Shown here: positions 1-9,302 of the stretch, piece after piece
Layout of the letters: each line of letters starts with the position of its first letter
How positions within the stretch are numbered: position 1 is the first letter of the stretch
Assembly: GCA_018262455.1 (NCBI GenBank)
Contig: JAGSPR010000174.1
Location: forward strand, 1 to 14,358
DNA length: 14,358 nt
Reading direction: 5' to 3'
DNA from: Deltaproteobacteria bacterium
GTDB lineage: Bacteria; Myxococcota; Polyangia; Haliangiales; Haliangiaceae
The notes under the pieces: generated by a model
What the model was told of the DNA's origin: nothing
Seen by the model: the letters and a program-made list of their open reading frames with translations, nothing else
Databases searched by the model: none
Made by a program: the position numbers and the translations under genes

Positions 1-731
<731 letters not shown>

Positions 732-776
732 TGGCGAGAGCGAGCAGCGCCGTAACGACAACGATCTGCGCTGCGC

Positions 777-1592
777 CTAGATTCTTGTGTACACCGCGAG
801 AGCCGCTCGGAGCAATGCAACGTTGTGGACTCGCACCACCTGCGCGTTCGCGCGCAGGGCCCCAAGGCAGGCGGCGACCGACGCCACGTCGAGGGTCGCG
901 AGGTCCGGGTCGCCACCGACCAGCCGGCGGAGGAATCGCTTGCGGCTCGGCCCGACGACGACCGGACAGCCGAGCGCGCGACCGAGGTCACCGGCATGGC
1001 GGATCAGCTCGAGGTTCCCCTCGGGATCGCTGCCCTTGCCGAACCCGATGCCCGGGTCGACCCAGGCGCGGGCGCGCGTGTTCGCTGGCAGTGCCGCAAG
1101 CCGCTCGCCCAGCTCGTCGCGGACCGCCTCCCAGCCGACCGCCGGCTGCGTGGCTTCGGCCGAGAACACCTCCGCCAGACTTCCGCCCCGGAGGTGGCCG
1201 GCGATGTAGGTGACATCGAGGTCCGCGAGGACACGTGCCATCTCGGGGTCGAACAGGCCGCCCGAAACGTCGTTGACGATCGTCGCTCCCGCTTCGGCCG
1301 CCGCACGGGCCACGGCCGCCTTGGTGGTGTCCACGGACACCGTGGCGCCGGTCGCTGCGAGCTGCCTGATCACGGGCAAGATGCGACGGAGCTCCTCCTC
1401 GGCGTCGATCGGCGTTGCCCGGGGGTTCGTCGCCTCCCCGCCAATATCGAGCATGTCCGCGCCGTCGCGGACCAAGGCGAGCCCATGGCGGACCGCGGCC
1501 CCCGGATCGAGGAAGCTGCCGCCGTCCGAGAACGAATCGGGCGTGACGTTGACGACGCCCATCACCCGCAGGCCGGGCGACGCCACGCTCAT
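777..1592 (-). CDS. folP: Dihydropteroate synthase
   Basis: Condenses hydroxymethyl-dihydropterin pyrophosphate with p-aminobenzoate to give dihydropteroate in folate synthesis; cytoplasmic. The 271-residue product has normal length. It carries the N-terminal signature VMGVVNVTPDSFSDGG (10-25), SVDTTK (86-91), VNDVSGG (106-112), DPGIGFGKG (179-187), GPSRKRF (214-220) and RVHNV (254-258), matching the TIM-barrel pterin-binding family. ATG 1592 is chosen because homology begins within ten residues and GGAG lies 11 bases upstream. The frame stays open further upstream only as a shadow of ftsH. A GTG at 1616 is a possible alternative start. The start is 31 bases after the ftsH stop and the stop is 45 bases before cdaA, so an ftsH-folP-cdaA transcript is likely. 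Odd: the usual GGESTRPGA loop reads GGEATNPRA (51-59), and the MHMRG-type motif reads GHLRGG (132-137). Confidence 0.93.
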   Translation of the reverse strand: MSVASPGLRVMGVVNVTPDSFSDGGSFLDPGAAVRHGLALVRDGADMLDIGGEATNPRATPIDAEEELRRILPVIRQLAATGATVSVDTTKAAVARAAAEAGATIVNDVSGGLFDPEMARVLADLDVTYIAGHLRGGSLAEVFSAEATQPAVGWEAVRDELGERLAALPANTRARAWVDPGIGFGKGSDPEGNLELIRHAGDLGRALGCPVVVGPSRKRFLRRLVGGDPDLATLDVASVAACLGALRANAQVVRVHNVALLRAALAVYTRI

Positions 1593-1957
1593 CCCGGTGC
1601 CCGCTCCGCTGGGCACGACGAGATCACGCCGGTTCGGGCGCGGGATCCTTCTTCGTGCCGAGCGGCGGCAGGAGCGAGGGGCGCTTGTGGGCCTCCTCTT
1701 TCTCCGCTGCAGCTTCCTGGCGCTTCTTGACGAGCGGGGACACCGGGCGGTCGATCTTGCCGCCACGCAGCAGCGTATCGATGTCATTGCCATCGATCGT
1801 CTCGTACTCGAGCAGCGACTCGGAGATCAGCTCGAGCTCCTTGCGGTGATCGCTGAGGATCTGGGTCGCACGCTCGTACTGCTGAACGACGATCCGTCGA
1901 ATCTCGGCGTCGATCCGGCGTGCGGTGTCCTCGCTGAGGGTCGAGCCGCTCGAGAAG

Positions 1958-3496
<1,539 letters not shown>

Positions 3497-3504
3497 AGCA
3501 TGCG

Positions 3505-3512
3505 GCCTTTCC
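3505..3512 (-). promoter_or_regulatory. Ribosome binding site that fixes the ftsH GTG start
   Basis: AGGAAAGG on the minus strand, about 9 bases before GTG 3496. It favours that GTG over the nearer ATG at 3502, which sits about 3 bases from the site and opens a different frame. Confidence 0.55.
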
Positions 3513-3538
3513 TGTTGGATGCAAAGCCGAAACTCCCC

Positions 3539-3565
3539 AAAAACTCCCGCCCATTCAGGCGGGAG
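3539..3565 (-). terminator. Intrinsic terminator at the end of tilS
   Basis: On the minus strand a perfect 8-bp GC-rich stem (CTCCCGCC at 3565-3558 pairing with GGCGGGAG at 3551-3544) encloses the 6-base loop TGAATG and is followed at once by TTTTT (3543-3539). This is a textbook Rho-independent terminator for tilS transcription. The TGA in the loop is the tilS stop codon (3557-3555), so the last tilS codons form one arm. It lies 43 bases before the ftsH start, so it could alternatively act as an attenuator controlling read-through into ftsH. Confidence 0.8.
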
Positions 3566-4739
3566 CGGCTGCGACGGATTCGTGTTCTCCGTGCGCGATC
3601 CCGACGTGCTCGGCCCACACGATCACGTCGTCCGCGATGCGCACCACGACCCGCGCGGAGGCTCGCGCCGCGCGCGGGATCTTCGCGTCGCCGTAGAGAT
3701 CGGACAGCTTGCGTGAGTGGCCCTTGAGGCGCGCCGGGCGCATCCGATCTCCGGGCCGCCACACACGTACGAGGTGACCCGGTGGGGCCACGAGCACCCG
3801 GGCTTCGGGCAACGCGAACGCCGCGTCATGACGCTCGACCCGGAGCTGGGCGTACGACCGCACCACGCGGCCTCCGGGGACGTCCACCGCGATCTCGCCG
3901 CGGCTCGGCCGGATCACCAGGCTGTCGATCGTCTCGAGATGCACCGCCTCGCAGTCGAGCCCCGAGGCCTCGAGCACGAGCGAGATCACGCGCTTGCGGA
4001 TCGCGGGGGGCTGCGCGGCGAGCGCTGCGCAATCGACGGGAAGTCGCGCCAGCGGCCCGGCGATCGCATCGATCACCTCGAGCCATTCCGCGGCCGATCC
4101 AGCCAGCCGGGTCAGCGCGAGGTCGACTTGCGGGTTCTCGCCCCGCAGCAGCGGCAGCAGCACACGGCGGGCCCGGACCCGCGCGATCGCGAGGTCGTCG
4201 TTCATCGGGTCGTGCCAGATCGGCAGGCCCTGCGCCGCGACGTACGCCTCGACCTCGCCACGTTCGATCGCGAGCAGCGGCCGGACGAACCTGCCTCGCC
4301 GTCCTGGGATCGAGGCGAGCCCGGCCGGGCCTGTCCCGCGGAGCAACCGGAGCAGCACGGTTTCGGCCTGGTCGCGTGCGGTGTGGCCGACCAGGATCGC
4401 CGCCAAACCCAGCTCGTGGGCAACCTGGTCGAGCGCGGCATACCGGGCATCGCGGGCCGCAGCCTCGACCGACGCCCGGCGCGCCAGCTCGACGCGGCGG
4501 ACGACGGCCGCACACCCGCGCGCCCTGCCCCAGGCCGCCACGCCGTCGCAAACCGCGTGGCTGCCGGCCACGAGCCCATGGTCGATCGACACGATCACCA
4601 CGTGGTCCGCCCCCGCGACGCGGATCGTCGCCTCGGCCAGCGCCATCGAGTCGGCACCTCCGGAGCACGCCACGCCGTAGCGACCCGGACCGATCGTCGC
4701 GATCGCCGAGCTCACGCTGCGTTCGATGGCATCCGCCAT
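3555..4739 (-). CDS. tilS: tRNA(Ile)-lysidine synthetase
   Basis: Uses ATP and lysine to convert the wobble cytidine of tRNA-Ile (CAU) to lysidine, so that it reads AUA; cytoplasmic. The 394-residue product has the N-type ATP-pyrophosphatase P-loop SGGADS (26-31) and SIDHG (51-55). It also has the family segment [11 protein letters not shown] (117-127), followed by [12 protein letters not shown] (131-142), the RPLL and WHDP elements (153-156, 175-178), and a TilS C-terminal domain from about 321 (RRPGDR-type VWRPGDR, then [12 protein letters not shown] at 344-355). ATG 4739 is chosen because the PP-loop lies at the usual distance. An in-frame extension to 4859 has no homology and would run into the divergent gene. 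The stop codon lies in the loop of a terminator. It is the first gene of the minus-strand cluster. Confidence 0.92.
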   Translation of the reverse strand: MADAIERSVSSAIATIGPGRYGVACSGGADSMALAEATIRVAGADHVVIVSIDHGLVAGSHAVCDGVAAWGRARGCAAVVRRVELARRASVEAAARDARYAALDQVAHELGLAAILVGHTARDQAETVLLRLLRGTGPAGLASIPGRRGRFVRPLLAIERGEVEAYVAAQGLPIWHDPMNDDLAIARVRARRVLLPLLRGENPQVDLALTRLAGSAAEWLEVIDAIAGPLARLPVDCAALAAQPPAIRKRVISLVLEASGLDCEAVHLETIDSLVIRPSRGEIAVDVPGGRVVRSYAQLRVERHDAAFALPEARVLVAPPGHLVRVWRPGDRMRPARLKGHSRKLSDLYGDAKIPRAARASARVVVRIADDVIVWAEHVGIAHGEHESVAAAPA

Positions 4740-4764
4740 GGCGAGAACGTAGCAGGACCTCGCA

Positions 4765-4781
4765 GGTCGGCGGGCCCGACC
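4765..4781. promoter_or_regulatory. Inverted repeat between divergent genes (possible operator)
   Basis: GGTCGG at 4765-4770 and CCGACC at 4776-4781 form a perfect 6-bp inverted repeat with a 5-base spacer. It lies in the 82-base gap between the divergent starts of tilS (4739) and the DUF6178-like gene (4822). Position and symmetry would fit an operator or a 5' leader hairpin. In DNA this GC-rich, such a repeat can also arise by chance. Confidence 0.25.
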
Positions 4782-4821
4782 GCGGAGCGTCGAGCGCCAC
4801 TTCGGTGCTATAGGGCTCGGC

Positions 4822-6507
4822 ATGTCCGAGCGCGAAGATCCTCCGGGCCGAGGTGGCAAGGAACCGGGGGGCGAGCAGCCGAGCGGTCCGCTCGCCCGGC
4901 TGCGTTCCCAGCTGGCAGGCCCGCGCGGCTATCGAAGGATCGATGCGCTGCTGTCGCAAGACGATGCCGAGGGCGCGGTCGCGGCGTTGTCGCCCAACGA
5001 GATCTTCGAGCTCGTCCACGAGGTCGGCTTCGAGGACGCGCAGGATCTGATCGCGCTCGCGACCCCGACGCAGATCCAGGGTTGCTTCGATCTCGACGCC
5101 TGGAACCGCGACCAGATCGAGATCGCGCCGCTCAAGCCGTGGCTCACCGCACTCATCGAGGCCGGCTTCGAGAAGCTCGGTCAGGTCTGGAGCAAGCTCG
5201 ACATCGAGCTTCGCGCGCTGATCTTCCAGCGCACGCTCAAGGTCTACGACACGTCGCTCGACGAGGGGCCGGCCGAGGACAACGACGAGCCGATCATGCC
5301 GACGCCTGACCGGTTCTTCCTGCTCGAGCTGACCGGCGATGACGACACCCAGCGCCTGATCATGCGGATCGTCGAAGATCTCTACCGCGCAGATCCCGAT
5401 GTCGCGCGTCACACGATCATGGCTGCGCGATCAGAGCCGCCCGCCGAGCTCGAGGAGATGAGCTACCGCTGGCGCGTCGCGCGGCTCGCAGATCTCGGGT
5501 ACGTCGACTTCTACGACGCGCTCGACCTGTTTCGCCCGCTCGACGTCCAGCAGGTACAGCTCGGCGAGGGCACCCAGGATCGGATCATCACCGAGGATGC
5601 GATGCACATCCCGCTCGTCGTGGCGGAGGAGGTGCTCGGTCGCAGCTTCCTCGCCCGCGCGATGGCCTCGATCGACGACAGCGTGGAGGCGGAGCGCATC
5701 GAGCACGCGCTGATGGTGCTGGTCAACAAGGTGCTCTCGGCGGGGCGCGCCAAGCCCGGCCAGCCCGAGGTCGTCCGCCGCGGTGCGCTGTACGCGACGT
5801 CGACGCTGTCGCTTGGCCTCGAGACGATCGCGCGAGGCGATCTGGCACGCGCGAACGAGGCGCTACGCTCGATCGGCCTGGCGCGGCTGTTTCGCGTCGG
5901 CTACACCGTCACCCACAAGCTCGCGCGACTCGCCCAGGCACTCGCGCCGCGGTCCGCCACCGCGGGCCCCCCGACGACCGAGCTGGTCGCCGCGCTGTGC
6001 TCGCCACGGCCCCTGTTCGCGCGCGCTGCCGACGATCCCCCGACGCCGGGCCTGCGTCCATTCGAGTCCCAGGCCGATCTGCGTCGCGCCGGCGAGCTGC
6101 TCACCGCCCTCACGCTGCGGATCGCACTCGTCGATGGGCTCGGTGTCGATCTCACCGCGATGGCCCAGCTGATGAAGGCCCCTGCGCTCGACGATCACAT
6201 CCGGACCGCCCTCGCACGCGTGATGATCGGCGGCGGGCTCACCGGCGACGCGCTCTCGCAGCTCGAGCTCACCGCGCTTCGCGATCGGATGGCGAACGGC
6301 AAGCTGTCGGCGCAGACCCGCGCCGTCGCGCACGACGCGATCGTGGCCAGGCTGGGTGCGGCCCAGCTGACGGCATCGGGACCGGTCCTTGGCCGGCTGA
6401 TCGACGGCTGGCTCGACGAGCTCGAGGGCATCCTCGGCAGCGTGAAGGACGCCGAGATCGATCCTCGGTTCGTCGAGGGCGTGCTCGTCGAGGTCCGCCG
6501 CAGCTAA
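4822..6507 (+). CDS. DUF6178-like protein of unknown function
   Basis: A 561-residue protein that I match, from memory of the family, to DUF6178 of deltaproteobacteria; no biochemical role is known to me. The N-terminus (1-25) is polar and low-complexity. From about 30 to 140 there is a helical region with repeats of the type ALSPNEIFELVHEVGFEDAQ and ATPTQIQGCFDLDAW. This is followed by acidic helices (180-260) and a conserved-looking segment around 225-240. The C-terminal half is helical with a Pro/Ala-rich stretch near 375-410. There is no signal peptide and no membrane helix, so it is probably cytoplasmic. ATG 4822 has a weak AGGG 6 bases upstream. A TATAGG at 4809-4814 after TG could be an extended -10 for a near-leaderless transcript, but this is speculative. 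It is 26 bases upstream of the next gene, so co-transcription is likely. Confidence 0.75.
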   Translation: MSEREDPPGRGGKEPGGEQPSGPLARLRSQLAGPRGYRRIDALLSQDDAEGAVAALSPNEIFELVHEVGFEDAQDLIALATPTQIQGCFDLDAWNRDQIEIAPLKPWLTALIEAGFEKLGQVWSKLDIELRALIFQRTLKVYDTSLDEGPAEDNDEPIMPTPDRFFLLELTGDDDTQRLIMRIVEDLYRADPDVARHTIMAARSEPPAELEEMSYRWRVARLADLGYVDFYDALDLFRPLDVQQVQLGEGTQDRIITEDAMHIPLVVAEEVLGRSFLARAMASIDDSVEAERIEHALMVLVNKVLSAGRAKPGQPEVVRRGALYATSTLSLGLETIARGDLARANEALRSIGLARLFRVGYTVTHKLARLAQALAPRSATAGPPTTELVAALCSPRPLFARAADDPPTPGLRPFESQADLRRAGELLTALTLRIALVDGLGVDLTAMAQLMKAPALDDHIRTALARVMIGGGLTGDALSQLELTALRDRMANGKLSAQTRAVAHDAIVARLGAAQLTASGPVLGRLIDGWLDELEGILGSVKDAEIDPRFVEGVLVEVRRS

Positions 6508-6533
6508 CCCCGGATGTGGTAACGACAGCCTCG

Positions 6534-8834
6534 ATGTCCGACGTTCCCCATGCCCGCGGGCTGCCGCCCGCAGACGCCCCACCCTATCGATCGGGTCTCG
6601 CAACCGGGGCCGGTGTCGTCCTGCTCGCGGGCTTGCTCCTCGGTGCGTTCGACGTCGTCCACGCCGGTGGGGGGCTCGGGTTCGCACCGGCAGTGCTCGG
6701 GATCTGGGCGCTCGTCAGCCTACCGATCGCGCTCGCGGTCGGGCTCGTGCTCGCCAGCGGGAATGCGGCGTGGGGCAGCGGTTGGGTTCGCCGGCTGTTT
6801 CACACGCTGAGGGAACGGCCCGAGCTCGATCGCTCGGTGGCGGCGGTCATCGTCGCCGCGCTGCTGCTCGCCGCGGTGATGGTGTTCGGCACCTCCAAGC
6901 TCGCCGTGTTGCTCGTGGGGGACGTCAACCGCAAGGGGCCGGGCGCGTTGCTGCTGGGGGTCGCGGTCGTCGCGATGGTCCCGATGCTCGCGGCCTTCGC
7001 GCTGCCGCTGTATCGCGTCACGCGGCTCCTCACCGGGATCGTGCCGCCGATCGGCCGCATGTCGCGCGTCGTGATGTTGCTCGGCGGGCTCGGGCTGCTC
7101 GGCGTGGCGATCCTGCTCCTGGCGCGTCAGCTGCTGTTTCGCGGGCTCGACGTCGAGCGGCTGAACCTGCCGGCGTTCACGGTGCTCGCGATGCTGCCCG
7201 TGGTCGCGATCGCCATCGCGATCCTGTCGTACGGGCCGTTCGCGCGGGCTCGCGAGCGCATCCCGTCGCGTGGCGCGATCGCGGCGGGCGGGATCCTGTT
7301 CGCGGCCGTGCTCGTGATCGTCGGGCTGCGCGCCCCCTCCGAGGCGACCCGGACCGCGGTGACCGAGCGCTCGTATGCCGGGTCGGTGCTCGTCCCGATC
7401 CTGCGCAAGCTGATCGATCGCGACGGCGACGGTTCCTCTGCGTTCTTCGGCGGCCCCGACTGCGACGACGGAGATCCCGACGTCCACCCCGGTGCGACCG
7501 AGATCCCGGACAATGGCAAGGATGACAACTGCGTCGGGGGTGACGCCAGGAAGCAGGCGCTCGCGCCCCCACCCGATGCCGGCACGCAGCCGGCCGTCGC
7601 GTCGACCCTGTCGGGCGGCAAGAACGTGCTGATCATCTTCGTCGACACGCTCCGGTTCGACCGGCTCGGGATCGCGAGCTATCGACGCGACGGCAAGTCG
7701 CTGACGCCGCGCATCGATGCCTTCGCCGATCAGTCGGTCGTGTTCGACAAGGCGTTCGCGCAGGCGCCGAACACGCCCCGCTCGGTGCCGTCGTTCCTCG
7801 CCTCGCGGTATCCGAGCCAGCTCGCGACCGAGGGCAAGCGCGGCACGAATTACCCCTCCGTGCTCGACAGCAACGACCTGCTGTTCGAGGTCATGAAGCC
7901 CGCCGGCTTCCGCACGATCGGCGAGACCTCGCACTTCTACTTCTGCGATCGCGTCCGCGAGCCCGAGAGCTGTCCCGACGTGGTGTCCTGGATGAAGAGC
8001 AACATCCAGCAGGGCGCCGACGAGTGGGACAACGACGGCGCGCTCGGCATCCCGGGCTCGAACCACGACATCGCCGGCCCGCGCATCGTCAAGAAGACGC
8101 TCGCCAGGCTCGACGAGCTCGCGAAGACGCCGGACACGAAGTTCGCGATGCTCGTCCACCTGTTCGAGCCGCACTCGACGTACATGGAGCACGAGGGCTT
8201 CGCGATCACCGAGCACGGCACCGCGGCGCTCGCGCAGAAGTACGACTACGAGGTCGCGTTCGAGGATCGCCTCGTCGGCGAGCTACTCGACGCGCTGGAC
8301 AAGACCGGGCTCGCCAAGACCACCACGGTGGTCCTCATGGCCGATCACGGCGAGGCATTCGGCGTCCATCGGTTCGCCGGCCAGCAGATGTTCTTCCACG
8401 GCCAGACGCTGTATCGCGAGCTGATCCACGTGCCGCTGATGTTCCGCTTGCCCGGCGTGGCGCCGCGCAAGGCGAGCGACGTCGTGCAGCTGATCGATCT
8501 CGCGCCGACGATCGTGGACCTGTTCGGCATCAAACCGGCCGCGAGCTGGCAGGGCCGCAGCCTGGTGCCGGCGCTCGAGGGCAAGCCGCTCGATGGCAAG
8601 CCGGCGTACTCCGAGATGGTGTCGGTGTCCGAGTGGGAGCACGAGGCACGCTCGATGGTGACCGCCGACGGCAAGCGCCACGTGCTGTTCGTCGACAACA
8701 GCGACTGGTCGATCTTTGACCTTGGCGCCGATGCGGACGAGACCACCAATCTCGACAAGTCGGACCCCGACGCCGAGAAGCTCCGCTCCGAGCTGACCAC
8801 GTGGATCGAACGCCCTCGCGCAGGACCCAACTAG
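6534..8834 (+). CDS. Membrane protein with MopE-like linker and alkaline phosphatase/sulfatase-superfamily domain
   Basis: A 766-residue protein in three parts. Residues 20-267 contain about seven hydrophobic helices (near 21-41, 48-75, 101-121, 138-160, 176-198, 212-233 and 246-266). Residues 295-337 form a metal-binding linker. From about 362 to the end is a sulfatase-fold hydrolase (Pfam Sulfatase type). The latter has FVDTLRFDRLG (369-379, metal Asp371), NTPRSVPSFLASRYP (413-427), HLFEPHSTY (542-550), ADHGE (603-607) and FFHG (620-623). The formylglycine CxPSR motif is absent and Thr414 aligns with its Cys, so a phosphatase, phosphodiesterase or LtaS-like transferase is more likely than a true sulfatase. 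The catalytic domain probably faces the periplasm. ATG 6534 is chosen because it precedes the membrane helices; GTG 6516 is possible, and the longer upstream frame overlaps the previous gene. Substrate unknown. Confidence 0.82.
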   Translation: MSDVPHARGLPPADAPPYRSGLATGAGVVLLAGLLLGAFDVVHAGGGLGFAPAVLGIWALVSLPIALAVGLVLASGNAAWGSGWVRRLFHTLRERPELDRSVAAVIVAALLLAAVMVFGTSKLAVLLVGDVNRKGPGALLLGVAVVAMVPMLAAFALPLYRVTRLLTGIVPPIGRMSRVVMLLGGLGLLGVAILLLARQLLFRGLDVERLNLPAFTVLAMLPVVAIAIAILSYGPFARARERIPSRGAIAAGGILFAAVLVIVGLRAPSEATRTAVTERSYAGSVLVPILRKLIDRDGDGSSAFFGGPDCDDGDPDVHPGATEIPDNGKDDNCVGGDARKQALAPPPDAGTQPAVASTLSGGKNVLIIFVDTLRFDRLGIASYRRDGKSLTPRIDAFADQSVVFDKAFAQAPNTPRSVPSFLASRYPSQLATEGKRGTNYPSVLDSNDLLFEVMKPAGFRTIGETSHFYFCDRVREPESCPDVVSWMKSNIQQGADEWDNDGALGIPGSNHDIAGPRIVKKTLARLDELAKTPDTKFAMLVHLFEPHSTYMEHEGFAITEHGTAALAQKYDYEVAFEDRLVGELLDALDKTGLAKTTTVVLMADHGEAFGVHRFAGQQMFFHGQTLYRELIHVPLMFRLPGVAPRKASDVVQLIDLAPTIVDLFGIKPAASWQGRSLVPALEGKPLDGKPAYSEMVSVSEWEHEARSMVTADGKRHVLFVDNSDWSIFDLGADADETTNLDKSDPDAEKLRSELTTWIERPRAGPN
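7416..7544 (+). other. MopE-type metal-binding motif inside the membrane hydrolase
   Basis: Residues 295-337 of the product begin with DRDGDG (295-300), a calcium-loop-like motif. Next come C310, D311, D312, D314, PGATE (319-323), D330, D331, N332 and C333. The spacing C-D-D-x-D-x4-PGAxE-x6-DDNC resembles the putative metal-binding motif of MopE-like proteins found in many myxobacterial surface proteins. It sits exactly between the last membrane helix and the catalytic domain. The two cysteines could pair outside the cytoplasm. Which ion it binds cannot be told from sequence. Confidence 0.7.
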
Positions 8835-9262
8835 TGCACAACAACCCGACTCCCACCGTCGACGTCCTGATCGAGCTCGCGGGCCATCCCGGCGAGCTCG
8901 TGTTCATCGAGCGCAAGCACGCGCCGGTGGGCCTGGCCCTGCCGGGAGGCTTCGTCGACGAGGGCGAGTGGGTCGCCGACGCCGCGGTTCGAGAGGTCAA
9001 GGAGGAGACCGGGCTCGATGTCGAGCTGATCGAGCTATTCCATGTCTATTCCGACCCGTCGCGTGACCAGCGCAAGCACACGGTCTCGACGGTGTTCATC
9101 GGTCGTGCGAGCGGCACGCCGATCGGCGGCGACGATGCGGCACGCGCGGTGGTCTGCAAGCCCGACGCGCTGCCCCGGCCGCTGGTGTTCGATCACGCGC
9201 GGATCGTGGCCGACTACGTCGCCTACAAGCAGCGCGGCACGCGGCCACCCCCGCGCCGGTAA
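8834..9262 (+). CDS. Nudix hydrolase, ADP-ribose pyrophosphatase-like
   Basis: Hydrolyses a nucleoside diphosphate linked to another moiety, in the cytoplasm. The 142-residue product has a complete Nudix box GX5EX7REUXEEXGU at 39-61 (G39, E45, R53, E54, E57, E58, G60). It is preceded by FIERKHAPVGLALPGG (24-39), as in ADP-ribose pyrophosphatases, and followed by VYSDPSRDQRKHTVSTVF (71-88) and a late FDHARIVADYV helix (119-129). These favour an ADP-ribose-type substrate, but Nudix specificity is hard to call from sequence. GTG 8834 is chosen: it overlaps the TAG stop of the upstream gene by one base (TAGTG) and has AGGAC about 7 bases upstream, which suggests translational coupling. An in-frame GTG at 8801 would overlap the previous gene by 34 bases and adds nothing recognisable. 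Confidence 0.88.
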   Translation: MHNNPTPTVDVLIELAGHPGELVFIERKHAPVGLALPGGFVDEGEWVADAAVREVKEETGLDVELIELFHVYSDPSRDQRKHTVSTVFIGRASGTPIGGDDAARAVVCKPDALPRPLVFDHARIVADYVAYKQRGTRPPPRR

Positions 9263-9268
9263 CGGTGG

Positions 9269-9299
9269 CCGCGAGTCGGGCGCCGCGAGTCGAGCGCGG
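9269..9299. repeat. Short direct repeat with hairpin potential between convergent genes
   Basis: CCGCGAGTCG occurs at 9269-9278 and again at 9283-9292 (14-base period) in the 40-base gap between the convergent Nudix and lipoprotein genes. The second copy's CCGCG can pair with CGCGG at 9295-9299. It may help end transcription from either side, but there is no T tract. Confidence 0.3.
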
Positions 9300-9302
9300 G
9301 CT

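Noticed and set aside
1593..1793. Extension of folP upstream to 1793
   Set aside because: The added residues are an out-of-frame reading of the ftsH 3' end; homology starts at ATG 1592.
3717..5412. Long open frames on both strands overlapping tilS and the DUF6178-like gene
   Set aside because: They are Arg/Pro/Gly-rich and cross the divergent gene boundary; the recognised tilS motifs and the DUF6178-like frame explain the region.
5997..6533. Extension of the membrane hydrolase upstream to 5997
   Set aside because: It overlaps the DUF6178-like gene and is Arg/Ala-rich without homology; the membrane helices begin just after ATG 6534.
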